From Asticcacaulis sp. AC460 (GTDB lineage Bacteria; Pseudomonadota; Alphaproteobacteria; Caulobacterales; Caulobacteraceae), in the NCBI RefSeq assembly GCF_000495795.1, contig NZ_AWGD01000002.1, forward strand, positions 79,029 to 143,028: a stretch of DNA of 64,000 nt, given 5' to 3'. This document shows positions 18,156-25,840 of the stretch, piece by piece. The translations under genes and the position numbers were made by a program. The notes under the pieces were generated by a model that saw only the letters and a program-made list of their open reading frames with translations, was not told the DNA's origin and ran no database searches. The number at the start of each line of letters is the position of its first letter. The stretch's first letter is position 1.

Positions 18156-18548
18156 TTATTTCTGCGAGTTCCAGGTCGTCTTGTACGAACGATCCTTCGG
18201 CAGGGCCGCGCCCGGCAGCGGATCGGCATCCGTGCAGGCTTCCGGAATCTTGCCGCCGACCTTGCCGCCCATCCCCAGGGCCGTATTGTCCGACGCATTC
18301 TGAGCGGTAACATCCACCCGGCGGCCGTCCTGGTTCATGTGCACTTCCGTGCCGGTCTTGGAGTCGTAGGTCATGACCTGCGGCGCCTTGCCGTCCGGCT
18401 CGAAAGCGCCGACGCATTGCTGGGCGCGCTCACGTTCGGTGCGGACATCGACATAGCGGGTCCGCTCGCGGGGGGTGGTTTCGCAAGCCGTCAGGCCCAC
18501 GGCCGCAACCGCGGACATACCGGCCAGGATCAAAATCGACGCTTTCAT
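18156..18548 (-). CDS. Small lipoprotein of unknown function
   Basis: 130 residues starting MKASILIL at 18548, with GGGGGA six bases upstream. A lipoprotein signal peptide ends in GLTAC. The mature part is polar with no domain I recognise (VMTYDSKTGTEVHMNQDGRRVDV). It is probably an envelope-anchored protein. A strong terminator follows. Confidence 0.8.
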   Translation of the reverse strand: MKASILILAGMSAVAAVGLTACETTPRERTRYVDVRTERERAQQCVGAFEPDGKAPQVMTYDSKTGTEVHMNQDGRRVDVTAQNASDNTALGMGGKVGGKIPEACTDADPLPGAALPKDRSYKTTWNSQK

Positions 18549-18696
18549 GCAATCCCCCAAAGGACGTGGTGCTCAAAATGGTTAACAAACATCTTCGCAC
18601 ATTTCAGGCGGTAGTCAAAGCCTGGAATCCACGCCCGTAGCAAATTGCCCCAGCCGGCGTAACCCTTCTGCCACGCTTAATCGCGCCACACGGGAA

Positions 18697-19464
18697 TTAC
18701 GCCCCTAACGCCTCCAGCTCTTCGTCGGAAACGTCCATATTGGTGTAGACGTTCTGGACATCTTCATCGTCATTGAGCGCGTCGAGCAGCTTCATCAGCG
18801 TCTTGACCGGGTCGCCTGTCAGCGCCGTCAGCGCTTGGGGCTTCCAGATAATACCGGTCGACTGCGGGTCGCCCAGCGCCTTGGCCAGGGCTTCGGCGAC
18901 TTCGTTGAAGTCCTCGAACGAGGTATAGATGGTGTGGCCGCCCAGGTCCTCGTCGCCGTCACCCGGATCGGTCTCGACGTCGGAGGCGCCGGCCTCGATG
19001 GCGGCTTCGAAGATCTTGTCGGCATCGCCGGCCTTCAGCGGATACTTGATCTCGCCGACCCGGTCGAACATGAAGCTGACCGAACCGGTATCGGCCAGCT
19101 GACCGCCGTACTTGGTGAAGAAGGAACGGACATTGCCGGCGGAACGATTGCGGTTGTCGGTCAGGACCTCGACAATGATCCCGACACCACCCGGGCCGCG
19201 GCCTTCGTAGCGGATTTCTTCCATCGTGTCGGCTTCGCCGGCGGCGCCTTTCTTGATGGCGCGTTCGATATTGTCCTTGGGCATGGATTCGGCCTTGGCC
19301 ATGGCGACGGCCAGGCGCAGGCGCGAATTCATGTTCGGGTCGGGCATGCCCATCTTGGCGGCGATGGTGATGTCGCGCGACAGCTTGGAGAAAAGCTTGG
19401 ACCGCACGGCGTCGGCGCGGCCCTTCCGGTGCATGATGTTTTTGAATTTACTATGGCCAGCCAT
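18697..19464 (-). CDS. yebC: YebC/PmpR-family protein
   Basis: 255 residues, the full family length, starting [16 protein letters not shown]. Conserved blocks ([46 protein letters not shown]) are all present. YebC-family proteins were described as DNA-binding regulators; some members assist translation of proline-rich stretches, so the class name should be read loosely. In many bacteria the gene sits near ruvC, but that context is not seen here; the next gene is a YmdB-like phosphoesterase 57 bases downstream. Confidence 0.96.
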   Translation of the reverse strand: MAGHSKFKNIMHRKGRADAVRSKLFSKLSRDITIAAKMGMPDPNMNSRLRLAVAMAKAESMPKDNIERAIKKGAAGEADTMEEIRYEGRGPGGVGIIVEVLTDNRNRSAGNVRSFFTKYGGQLADTGSVSFMFDRVGEIKYPLKAGDADKIFEAAIEAGASDVETDPGDGDEDLGGHTIYTSFEDFNEVAEALAKALGDPQSTGIIWKPQALTALTGDPVKTLMKLLDALNDDEDVQNVYTNMDVSDEELEALGA

Positions 19465-19521
19465 GGGTATCTCGATAGGAAGGTGTGCTGCGCTGTGGTC
19501 TAGCGCGACAAAACGCGTTTG

Positions 19522-20361
19522 TCACGCCCCTGCGAGCACGGCCACCTGAGGTATCACTTCCTTCAGCCGCCCGCCGACGCGGATGGGCTCGATCCGCGTG
19601 GCCAGGCCGGTGCGGTCGTCGCTTTCGACATAGACGCCGCACACCGTCGCAGGCCCCGAAGCCGGCTTGTAACGTTCCTTCTGCATCCGCGTGGTGAAGC
19701 GGCGCAGCGGCTCTTCCTTGTCCATGCCGATGACGCTGTCATAGTCGGCGCAGGCGCCGGCATCGGTCTGGTAGGCGGTGCCATTGGGCAGGATCTGGGT
19801 GTCGGCGGTCGGCACATGGGTATGGGTGCCGATGACCAGGGTGGCGCGGCCGTCGCAGAAATGACCCATGGCCATCTTTTCCGACGTGGCTTCACAGTGC
19901 ATGTCGACGACGATGGCGTCGGCCGCCAGACCCAGCGGGCAAGCTTCCAGTTGTTTGTCGACGGCGGCAAACGGGTCGTCCATCGACGCCATATGGACCA
20001 GACCCAGCGCGTTCATCACCAGGATGCGCTTGCCCGACTGGGTTTCGTACAGGTTGGCGCCGCGGCCGGGCGCATCGGCCAGCGGCGGATAGTTGAGCGG
20101 CCGGATCAGGCGCGGCTCACGCACGATATAGGTCAGGGCTTCCTTCTGATCCCAGGAATGGTTGCCCAGGGTCAGGCAGTCGGCGCCGGCGTCGAACAGC
20201 TGGCGCGCCGAGTTCTCCGACAGGCCGAAACCGCCCGAGGCGTTCTCGGCATTGACGATGACGAATTCGAGGTCGAGCTGGCGGCGCAGGCCGGGCAGGT
20301 ATTCGCTGAGGGCATCCCGTCCCGAGCGCCCCACCACGTCACCAAAAAAAGCAAATCGCAT
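19522..20361 (-). CDS. ymdB: YmdB-family (TIGR00282) metallophosphoesterase
   Basis: 279 residues. Metal-binding motifs of the calcineurin-like superfamily are in place: FFGDVVGRSGR at the start, NAENASGG, LGNHSWDQ, DMHCEATSEK and GTHTHVPTAD. YmdB-type enzymes hydrolyse 2',3'-cyclic nucleotides and affect RNA turnover and cell differentiation in Bacillus. The gene follows 5-formyl-THF cyclo-ligase with 44 bases between, holding a short GTGGGG/CCCCAC hairpin, and probably shares its transcript. Confidence 0.92.
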   Translation of the reverse strand: MRFAFFGDVVGRSGRDALSEYLPGLRRQLDLEFVIVNAENASGGFGLSENSARQLFDAGADCLTLGNHSWDQKEALTYIVREPRLIRPLNYPPLADAPGRGANLYETQSGKRILVMNALGLVHMASMDDPFAAVDKQLEACPLGLAADAIVVDMHCEATSEKMAMGHFCDGRATLVIGTHTHVPTADTQILPNGTAYQTDAGACADYDSVIGMDKEEPLRRFTTRMQKERYKPASGPATVCGVYVESDDRTGLATRIEPIRVGGRLKEVIPQVAVLAGA

Positions 20362-20405
20362 ACGAGGTCCAAATCCGGTGGGGGCTGCCCCACGCCTGGT
20401 AAGCG

Positions 20406-20993
20406 TTACGCGTGTGTCGCGATGACGCCGGTTTCAGTAAAAATTCCATCCAGCGGCTGATCATGCGCTTCGGACGGCGTTTCGGCAAGCTGTTGCCCGG
20501 AAAAAGCGACGCCCCAGGCGGCCACGTTCCCCCGCGACCGCAGATCGGCCAGGGCGCGGTCATAATAGCCACCGCCATAGCCCAGCCGGATTCCGGCAGC
20601 GTCAAAAGCCAGCAGCGGCATCAGCAGCAGGTCCGGGTCAACGGTTTGGGCGTCGTCCGAAGGCTGACGAATATCGTACGGCCCGTCAACCAGTTCGTCG
20701 CCGATACGGAAGATGCGGAAGATCATGCGGTAACCGCCGTCCACCGGCACCAGGGCCGGCAGGGCGAGAGAAAAGCCGCGGTCCTCGAACATCTGCATCA
20801 GCGGGAAGGGATTGATTTCGCTCTGGATCGGCCAGTAGCCGGCGATGACGGCGCCCTGCGGCGGCCAGGCCTCGAACGTGTCTTCCGCTCGCCCGGCCAA
20901 TTGTTCGCCGGCCAGCGGATTGGCGGCGGCCAGTTGCGCCCGGCGGCGCTTCATTTCGGCGCGCAGGAGCGGCTTGGGATCCGCCATGGTCAT
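20406..20993 (-). CDS. 5-formyltetrahydrofolate cyclo-ligase
   Basis: 195 residues from the ATG at 20993, which follows TTGGAG; further in-frame starts exist at 20987, 21011 and 21035. The family motif GYGGGYYDR and ALVPVDGGYRMIFR are clear. The enzyme converts 5-formyl-THF to 5,10-methenyl-THF using ATP, recycling a folate storage or by-product form. The start is the main uncertainty. Confidence 0.92.
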   Translation of the reverse strand: MTMADPKPLLRAEMKRRRAQLAAANPLAGEQLAGRAEDTFEAWPPQGAVIAGYWPIQSEINPFPLMQMFEDRGFSLALPALVPVDGGYRMIFRIFRIGDELVDGPYDIRQPSDDAQTVDPDLLLMPLLAFDAAGIRLGYGGGYYDRALADLRSRGNVAAWGVAFSGQQLAETPSEAHDQPLDGIFTETGVIATHA

Positions 20994-21155
20994 GCAGTCA
21001 GGCTCCAACATGGTTCGGCTCCGCTTTTGATACACTCAGTACACGTCGATTCTGCCGTTCTGGCAAAACCCGGCGCTCTCTAGCGGCTTTTGTATGTTTT
21101 TTCCATCCCCTGCCGTGGCATCTCAGTAAAAATCGCGGGAAGTGCCCGTGACCGC

Positions 21156-23540
21156 CTAATCCTCGCCGGCCCAGATGTCGGGATCGAGCCCTTCCCGCAT
21201 CTGCGCCTTGGTTTGCGGCCAGACCTCCTTGCCGGGCTTGCCACCCAGCTCAAGGAGCACGGCTTCGACCGATGTCCGCCCGCGCTGGCGCGCCACATCC
21301 AGCGCCGTGGTGCCGCTTCCAAACAGGTCATCATTGACGGAAATTCCCGCGTCGCGCACCAGGACGCGCACCGTTTCCGCATCGGCGCAGACGGCGACCG
21401 CGCTGTACAGCACGTGACCATAGGTCCGGCTGGTATTGTCCTTGGGAAACGGCAGCCCGGCCTTCAGCAGCAGCGCCGCCGTCGATGGCTTGCACACCGA
21501 GCTGAAATTGAACAGCCGCATCCAGATTTCCGGCGTACCGTCGCGCACGGCATCGAAGCCATTGGCCTGGGCCAGGACGATGACGTCGTTCCACCCCATG
21601 GCCGAGGCGTGGGCGACAATCTCCCACAAGCCCTTGGGCTCTCCAGCCTCGGCAAGGATCGGCACGTATTGAGCATACAGCGTCATCTGCTCCGGCGTTG
21701 GCGCGTTCGGATACAGTTCGCTGTCGTGGGTATCGGGGTAGACGTCGCGATAGCCCGGCACGACACCGTCCGGCCCGTTGCCGACATTCAGCCCCCGCCT
21801 GATGTCGGAGACGACTCCCGGATATTTGTAGCGAACCATGGCCCGGACCATAGCCAGGTCGCCCCGCGCCATGGCGGGTTCGACCGACGGCCACGGCAGA
21901 TCGGGATACACCATGCGCGGCATCACCCAGGCATCGATCTCCGCCTTCAGCGGCGCGTCGTACATCTGCCGCAGCGGGACGCGGTGACCACCCCGGCCGG
22001 CGTCGACCGGTTCGACCTGCATGGACCAGTTGTCCGGCAAGGTGATGCGGCGGTTCAGTTCGTCCAGCATCTGGGCCGTACCATAGCGCACAACCATCGT
22101 GCTGAGGCTCGGCTTGTAGATTTCGTTCAGGCCGGAACTGATGTCGAGCTCATGGCGGAACCTGTCGATATCGCCGCTCTTGACCGCCGCCAGAATACCT
22201 TCGGCGCGCAGGAAGGACGACCGGATGCACAGAGTGAACACCGCCGCCTGGTCGCCACCGGTGATGGCGCCTTCGCAATCGGCCAGTTGCTCGGCCGTCA
22301 GATAGTTGAGATGCAGACCATAGTCGAAAAGCTCGGCGAAGACCTGCGGATGGCCGGCATCGACGGCCCGGCGCCACAACCGCGCCTCGACAGAGGACCG
22401 CGCAACGGTCTGCGCCTTGTCGGCCGCCATCTCCACCTGGCCGTGACGATACAGCCAGATCGACAGGAAACCCGGATCATCGGCCAACTCCACCACATAG
22501 GGTGACAGACGGCCGGCCAGGGCCATGTCCCCGGCCCTTAAGGCCTGGTAGAATCCGGCATAGAGATCGCCCCGGTCGATCGCCTCGGGAATGCCGTGGA
22601 TGTCGTCGGACGCCACCTGGGTCTTGAGCAGATGTTCGAGCAGGTCGACCTGGCCGCGCCGCAACAGCAGACCGGCCCACGAACATTCCCCCACCTCGCC
22701 GACCGCGTCGGGATCCGGCGCCCCGGTCGACGGCGGCAGCACCGTCAGATCGAATATCGTTTCCCTCTCCGGGCACAGGCCCGTGTCAGGCGCCAGCTTG
22801 CCGCCCCGGTCACGCACCCGCCGCGCCCCGTCATAGTCGCCCTTCAGGATCAGCAGCCCCAGCAGGCCGGGCGCCCGTCCATCGAAGCCCCCCAGAGCGT
22901 TGGGATCGGCGCCGCGATCGGCCAGGGCCAATCCCATGGCGGCGTCTTCATTGTCCACTGCCCAGCCCATTGGCGTGACGGTCAGTTCATCCGGCGCATT
23001 GAGCGCCTCCGGCGTGGCATTGAGCACTTCCAACCGGGCGATATCGCCCGAGCGGGCGGCCTGGGCCGGCGTCGTGACCGGGCCGGTGTAGCGGGCCTGT
23101 GGCGCCGCCTCTTCGATCGAGCAGACATCGGCGTAAGGAAATCCCGGCGCGGCCACCAGGGTTCGGTTGTAACGGCGCAGAAACTCATAGACCGCCTCGG
23201 CGTGTTCGTCCTCGCCGGGCGTGATGACGTCGTCGCTGACGTGCTCCTTGCCGACCAGGCTGCGCGGCCAGATCCGGCAACGCAGGCCCGGCAAATCGGA
23301 GGTGGCAATCGCGATCGGATCGCCATAGCGGAACATGCGCCCGAGACGATAATCGCCGGCCTGCGCGGCGGCCGCGGCCTCGGTTTGCGGGTTTCGCGCC
23401 TTGAGATGGCGGGTCTTTTCCTTGAGGGCCTTGCAGTGGGTGTCGCTGCCGCAGGATTGTGCCGCCGCCCTATCCGGCGCCAGGCTCAGGCCCAGAGTCA
23501 GGCCCAGCACCAGCCCGGCAATCATCGTATAAAAACGCAT
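21156..23540 (-). CDS. Large secreted ankyrin-repeat protein
   Basis: 794 residues from the ATG at 23540 (GGGGGA upstream). A signal peptide runs to about residue 28 (SLAPDRAAAQSC). Ankyrin-like helices are recognisable at both ends: PMGWAVDNEDAAMGLALADRGADPNALGG near residue 200 and VLYSAVAVCADAETVRVLVRDAGISV with TALDVARQRGR near the C-terminus. The middle is a helical array of more diverged repeats. Such proteins bind other proteins; a periplasmic or envelope site is expected. The function is unknown. It is on the same strand as the folate gene, 162 bases away. Confidence 0.8.
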   Translation of the reverse strand: MRFYTMIAGLVLGLTLGLSLAPDRAAAQSCGSDTHCKALKEKTRHLKARNPQTEAAAAAQAGDYRLGRMFRYGDPIAIATSDLPGLRCRIWPRSLVGKEHVSDDVITPGEDEHAEAVYEFLRRYNRTLVAAPGFPYADVCSIEEAAPQARYTGPVTTPAQAARSGDIARLEVLNATPEALNAPDELTVTPMGWAVDNEDAAMGLALADRGADPNALGGFDGRAPGLLGLLILKGDYDGARRVRDRGGKLAPDTGLCPERETIFDLTVLPPSTGAPDPDAVGEVGECSWAGLLLRRGQVDLLEHLLKTQVASDDIHGIPEAIDRGDLYAGFYQALRAGDMALAGRLSPYVVELADDPGFLSIWLYRHGQVEMAADKAQTVARSSVEARLWRRAVDAGHPQVFAELFDYGLHLNYLTAEQLADCEGAITGGDQAAVFTLCIRSSFLRAEGILAAVKSGDIDRFRHELDISSGLNEIYKPSLSTMVVRYGTAQMLDELNRRITLPDNWSMQVEPVDAGRGGHRVPLRQMYDAPLKAEIDAWVMPRMVYPDLPWPSVEPAMARGDLAMVRAMVRYKYPGVVSDIRRGLNVGNGPDGVVPGYRDVYPDTHDSELYPNAPTPEQMTLYAQYVPILAEAGEPKGLWEIVAHASAMGWNDVIVLAQANGFDAVRDGTPEIWMRLFNFSSVCKPSTAALLLKAGLPFPKDNTSRTYGHVLYSAVAVCADAETVRVLVRDAGISVNDDLFGSGTTALDVARQRGRTSVEAVLLELGGKPGKEVWPQTKAQMREGLDPDIWAGED

Positions 23541-23851
23541 TTCCCCGTTCCCCCCAGGTTCCGGCAACAAGGTGCGTCAAATTCAGCCAACTGTAAAGAG
23601 GTTGGCGGCGCCACAAAAGAACCGTGTCAATGCGGTTAAAATCCTCTCAGACCTGACTAGTCAGGTGGGAACCATGTGATTAGGCCCACGGGCCAGATCA
23701 GGGACAGTCCCCGTTCTAAGTGATTAAGGTCAGAAGGATATGGTGATTGACACGAGAGCCGCAGCAAGACCCGCCGTCTGTACAAATAGTCCGTTGACGG
23801 CCGGATTTCAAGGGCATGGCCATATCGTGATCAGGCGTGTACACCGGCATC
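23541..23851. other. Divergent intergenic region with two palindromes
   Basis: About 310 bases between the ankyrin gene and the ferredoxin. It holds a perfect 16-bp palindrome, ACCTGACTAGTCAGGT, at 23651-23666, of a size and form typical of TetR-like operators, and a GGGACAGTCCC palindrome at 23701-23711. Short frames here show no support as genes. Confidence 0.5.
23651..23666. promoter_or_regulatory. Perfect 16-bp palindrome, possible operator
   Basis: ACCTGACTAGTCAGGT is fully symmetric and lies between two divergent genes (starts at 23540 and 23852). It could be the site of a dimeric repressor; no matching regulator gene is in the window. Confidence 0.4.
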
Positions 23852-24130
23852 ATGAGCAAATGCAGCGAAGACCCCGGTGTCATAACGCCCGTCATCGACC
23901 CCAGCCGATGCGACGGCAAGGCCGAGTGCGTCGATGTCTGCCCCTATGACGTCTTCGACCTGGGCATACTGCCGCCCGAACAGCGCACCGGCCTGGGTTT
24001 CATGACCAAGGTCAAGGGTACCCTCAACGGCTGGAAGCAGGGCCTGGTCGTCCATGGCGATCAATGCCGCGCCTGCGGCCTGTGCGTCGTCGCTTGCCCG
24101 GAAAAGGCAATCCGCCTCTCCAAATATTAA
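23852..24130 (+). CDS. Two-cluster ferredoxin with a Cys-to-Lys change in the first motif
   Basis: 92 residues from ATG 23852; a GTG at 23837 would add five. The second cluster motif is canonical (CRACGLCVVACP). The first reads CDGKAECVDVCP, where lysine takes the place of the second cysteine, so that site probably holds a [3Fe-4S] or altered cluster. Ferredoxins carry electrons between redox enzymes in the cytoplasm. The partner is not evident; the neighbour is a convergent exporter whose stop codon interlocks with this one (TTAA at 24127-24130). Confidence 0.88.
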   Translation: MSKCSEDPGVITPVIDPSRCDGKAECVDVCPYDVFDLGILPPEQRTGLGFMTKVKGTLNGWKQGLVVHGDQCRACGLCVVACPEKAIRLSKY

Positions 24131-25674
24131 CGCTTCGGCGTATCCGACAAATCGGCGCCTTCCAATGGCTCCACCGCAGCCTCGACCGCCTGGGTGACGG
24201 GCTGATCCTGGGCCCTCAGCGGCTTTTCCGTCACCGTCCAGAACACTGCCAGCCCCACCCCCATGACGATGGCGGCGCCGATAAAGATCGGCCGGAACAG
24301 CAGCGCCGGATTTTCAATCCCATCCAGCACCTGGACCGACAGGTCGCCGGTAAAGCCGGTGCCCATCACGGCATAGACCTCGCCGAACAGCACCACACCG
24401 AACACCGCCACCACCAGCGCCCCGCCCAGCGAACGGAAGAAGTTCATCACCCCCGTGGCCGTGCCGACCTGATGGCGTTCGACCGCGCCCTGGACGATCT
24501 GGATCGACACCGGAAACGTCGTGCCGACCGCCGCATTGGCGACAATCAGCACGCCGAGATACCCCCACAGCGGCAGGCTGTGCGGAAACACCGCCAGCCC
24601 CGCATAGATCATCGTCCCGATCGCCAGGCCCACCAACGGCAAAGTCTTGTACTTCTGCCCCTTGCTCATCGACATCATCCGGCCCGAGGCAATCGCGCCG
24701 GTCACCACGCCCAAGCTGAGCGGCGCCAGGCACAGGCCGGCCACGGTGGCGCTCAGACCAAAGGTCAGTTGCAGGTACAGCGGGTTATAGATCCCCACCC
24801 CCATCAGGGCGCCCATGGCCATGGTCGACATCAGGGTGGCGCGCAACACATCGCCGTTTTTCAGGATCTCGGTCGGGATCAGCGGTTCTTCCGCCAGGCG
24901 CAGACGCAACCCGAACAGCAGCCAGAAGACGATCGACACGGCATAGACCGCCCACACCGGCGCACCGGCCAGCAGGCTGCCGCGCGTTTCCAGGGCCAGC
25001 AGCAGGGTCACGGCGGCAATCGCCATCAGGGCGGCCCCGAGCCAGTCGAGCTTATGCGGCCGTTCAAAGCGCGGCAGCTTCATCAGCCCGCGATAGACGA
25101 TCCATAAAGCCAAAAACCCGACCGGGATATTGATCCAGAAAATCGACGCCCAGCCGAGATATTCCGACATCACCCCGCCCAGCACCGGTCCGCCCAGGCT
25201 GGAGGCTGTGAACACCGCGGCGAAATAGCCCTGCAGCCGGCCGCGTTCGGCCGGCGTCACGACATCGGCGATCACGGTCTGAACCAGGGACATCAAACCC
25301 CCGCCGCCCAGGCCCTGAACCGCGCGAGCGAAGATCAGGAAATACAGGTTGCCGGCCATCCCGCACAGGGCCGACCCGGCCAGGAAAACCCCGATGGCGA
25401 TCAGCAGGGTGGTCCGCCGGCCGATGATATCGGCCAGTTTGCCGTACAGCGGCGTCACCACGGTCGAACTAAGGAGATAGGCCGTCACCATCCAGGGCAG
25501 GTGCTCGATATCGTGCAGTTCGCGCCCGATGGTCGGAAGCGCTGTCGAGACGATGGTCTGGTCCAGCGCGGCAAGCAGCATCACCATCATCAGGCCGATG
25601 ATGACGGAGCGGATGTCCTTGGGGTCCATCCCAGAGACCTGGTTTGATTGAGCAGGGGCGTGTGCGGCGGTCAT
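24127..25674 (-). CDS. DHA2-family MFS multidrug exporter (EmrB/QacA type)
   Basis: 515 residues with about 14 membrane segments. Family motifs: LAALDQTIVSTALPTIG in segment 1 (motif D1), GKLADIIGRR in loop 2-3 (motif A), and the motif-C-like ASSLGGPVLGGVMSE. These proton antiporters export hydrophobic drugs or metabolites from the inner membrane. No adaptor (EmrA) or regulator is adjacent. The ATG at 25674 was taken; an ATG at 25629 (MDPKD) is a shorter option. Confidence 0.92.
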   Translation of the reverse strand: MTAAHAPAQSNQVSGMDPKDIRSVIIGLMMVMLLAALDQTIVSTALPTIGRELHDIEHLPWMVTAYLLSSTVVTPLYGKLADIIGRRTTLLIAIGVFLAGSALCGMAGNLYFLIFARAVQGLGGGGLMSLVQTVIADVVTPAERGRLQGYFAAVFTASSLGGPVLGGVMSEYLGWASIFWINIPVGFLALWIVYRGLMKLPRFERPHKLDWLGAALMAIAAVTLLLALETRGSLLAGAPVWAVYAVSIVFWLLFGLRLRLAEEPLIPTEILKNGDVLRATLMSTMAMGALMGVGIYNPLYLQLTFGLSATVAGLCLAPLSLGVVTGAIASGRMMSMSKGQKYKTLPLVGLAIGTMIYAGLAVFPHSLPLWGYLGVLIVANAAVGTTFPVSIQIVQGAVERHQVGTATGVMNFFRSLGGALVVAVFGVVLFGEVYAVMGTGFTGDLSVQVLDGIENPALLFRPIFIGAAIVMGVGLAVFWTVTEKPLRAQDQPVTQAVEAAVEPLEGADLSDTPKR

Positions 25675-25840
25675 GCGGATAGCTAACCCCTTCCGGATAA
25701 AAAAGATATGGCATAAGGCCGCACCATTTTTCGCTTGGGACGCGACGTATTTCGGCTATAACAGGGCCAGCCAGTTATGCCGCCTAAACATGAGCGCCGA
25801 ACACGGTGCCGCAGTCACAATTATAATTGGGAGTTTCCTG

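Noticed and set aside
17755..18303. Open frame across the composite palindrome
   Set aside because: It runs through inverted repeats, a terminator and the antisense of a lipoprotein gene; the translation has no coding character.
20994..21155. 6S RNA expected beside the 5-formyl-THF cyclo-ligase gene
   Set aside because: The gap to the neighbouring gene is only about 160 bases and no long self-complementary rod with a central bubble could be drawn.
25673..25840. Longer start for the GH3 enzyme
   Set aside because: The extension would place the signal peptide 56 residues inside; GGGAG precedes the ATG at 25841, which gives a normal signal peptide.
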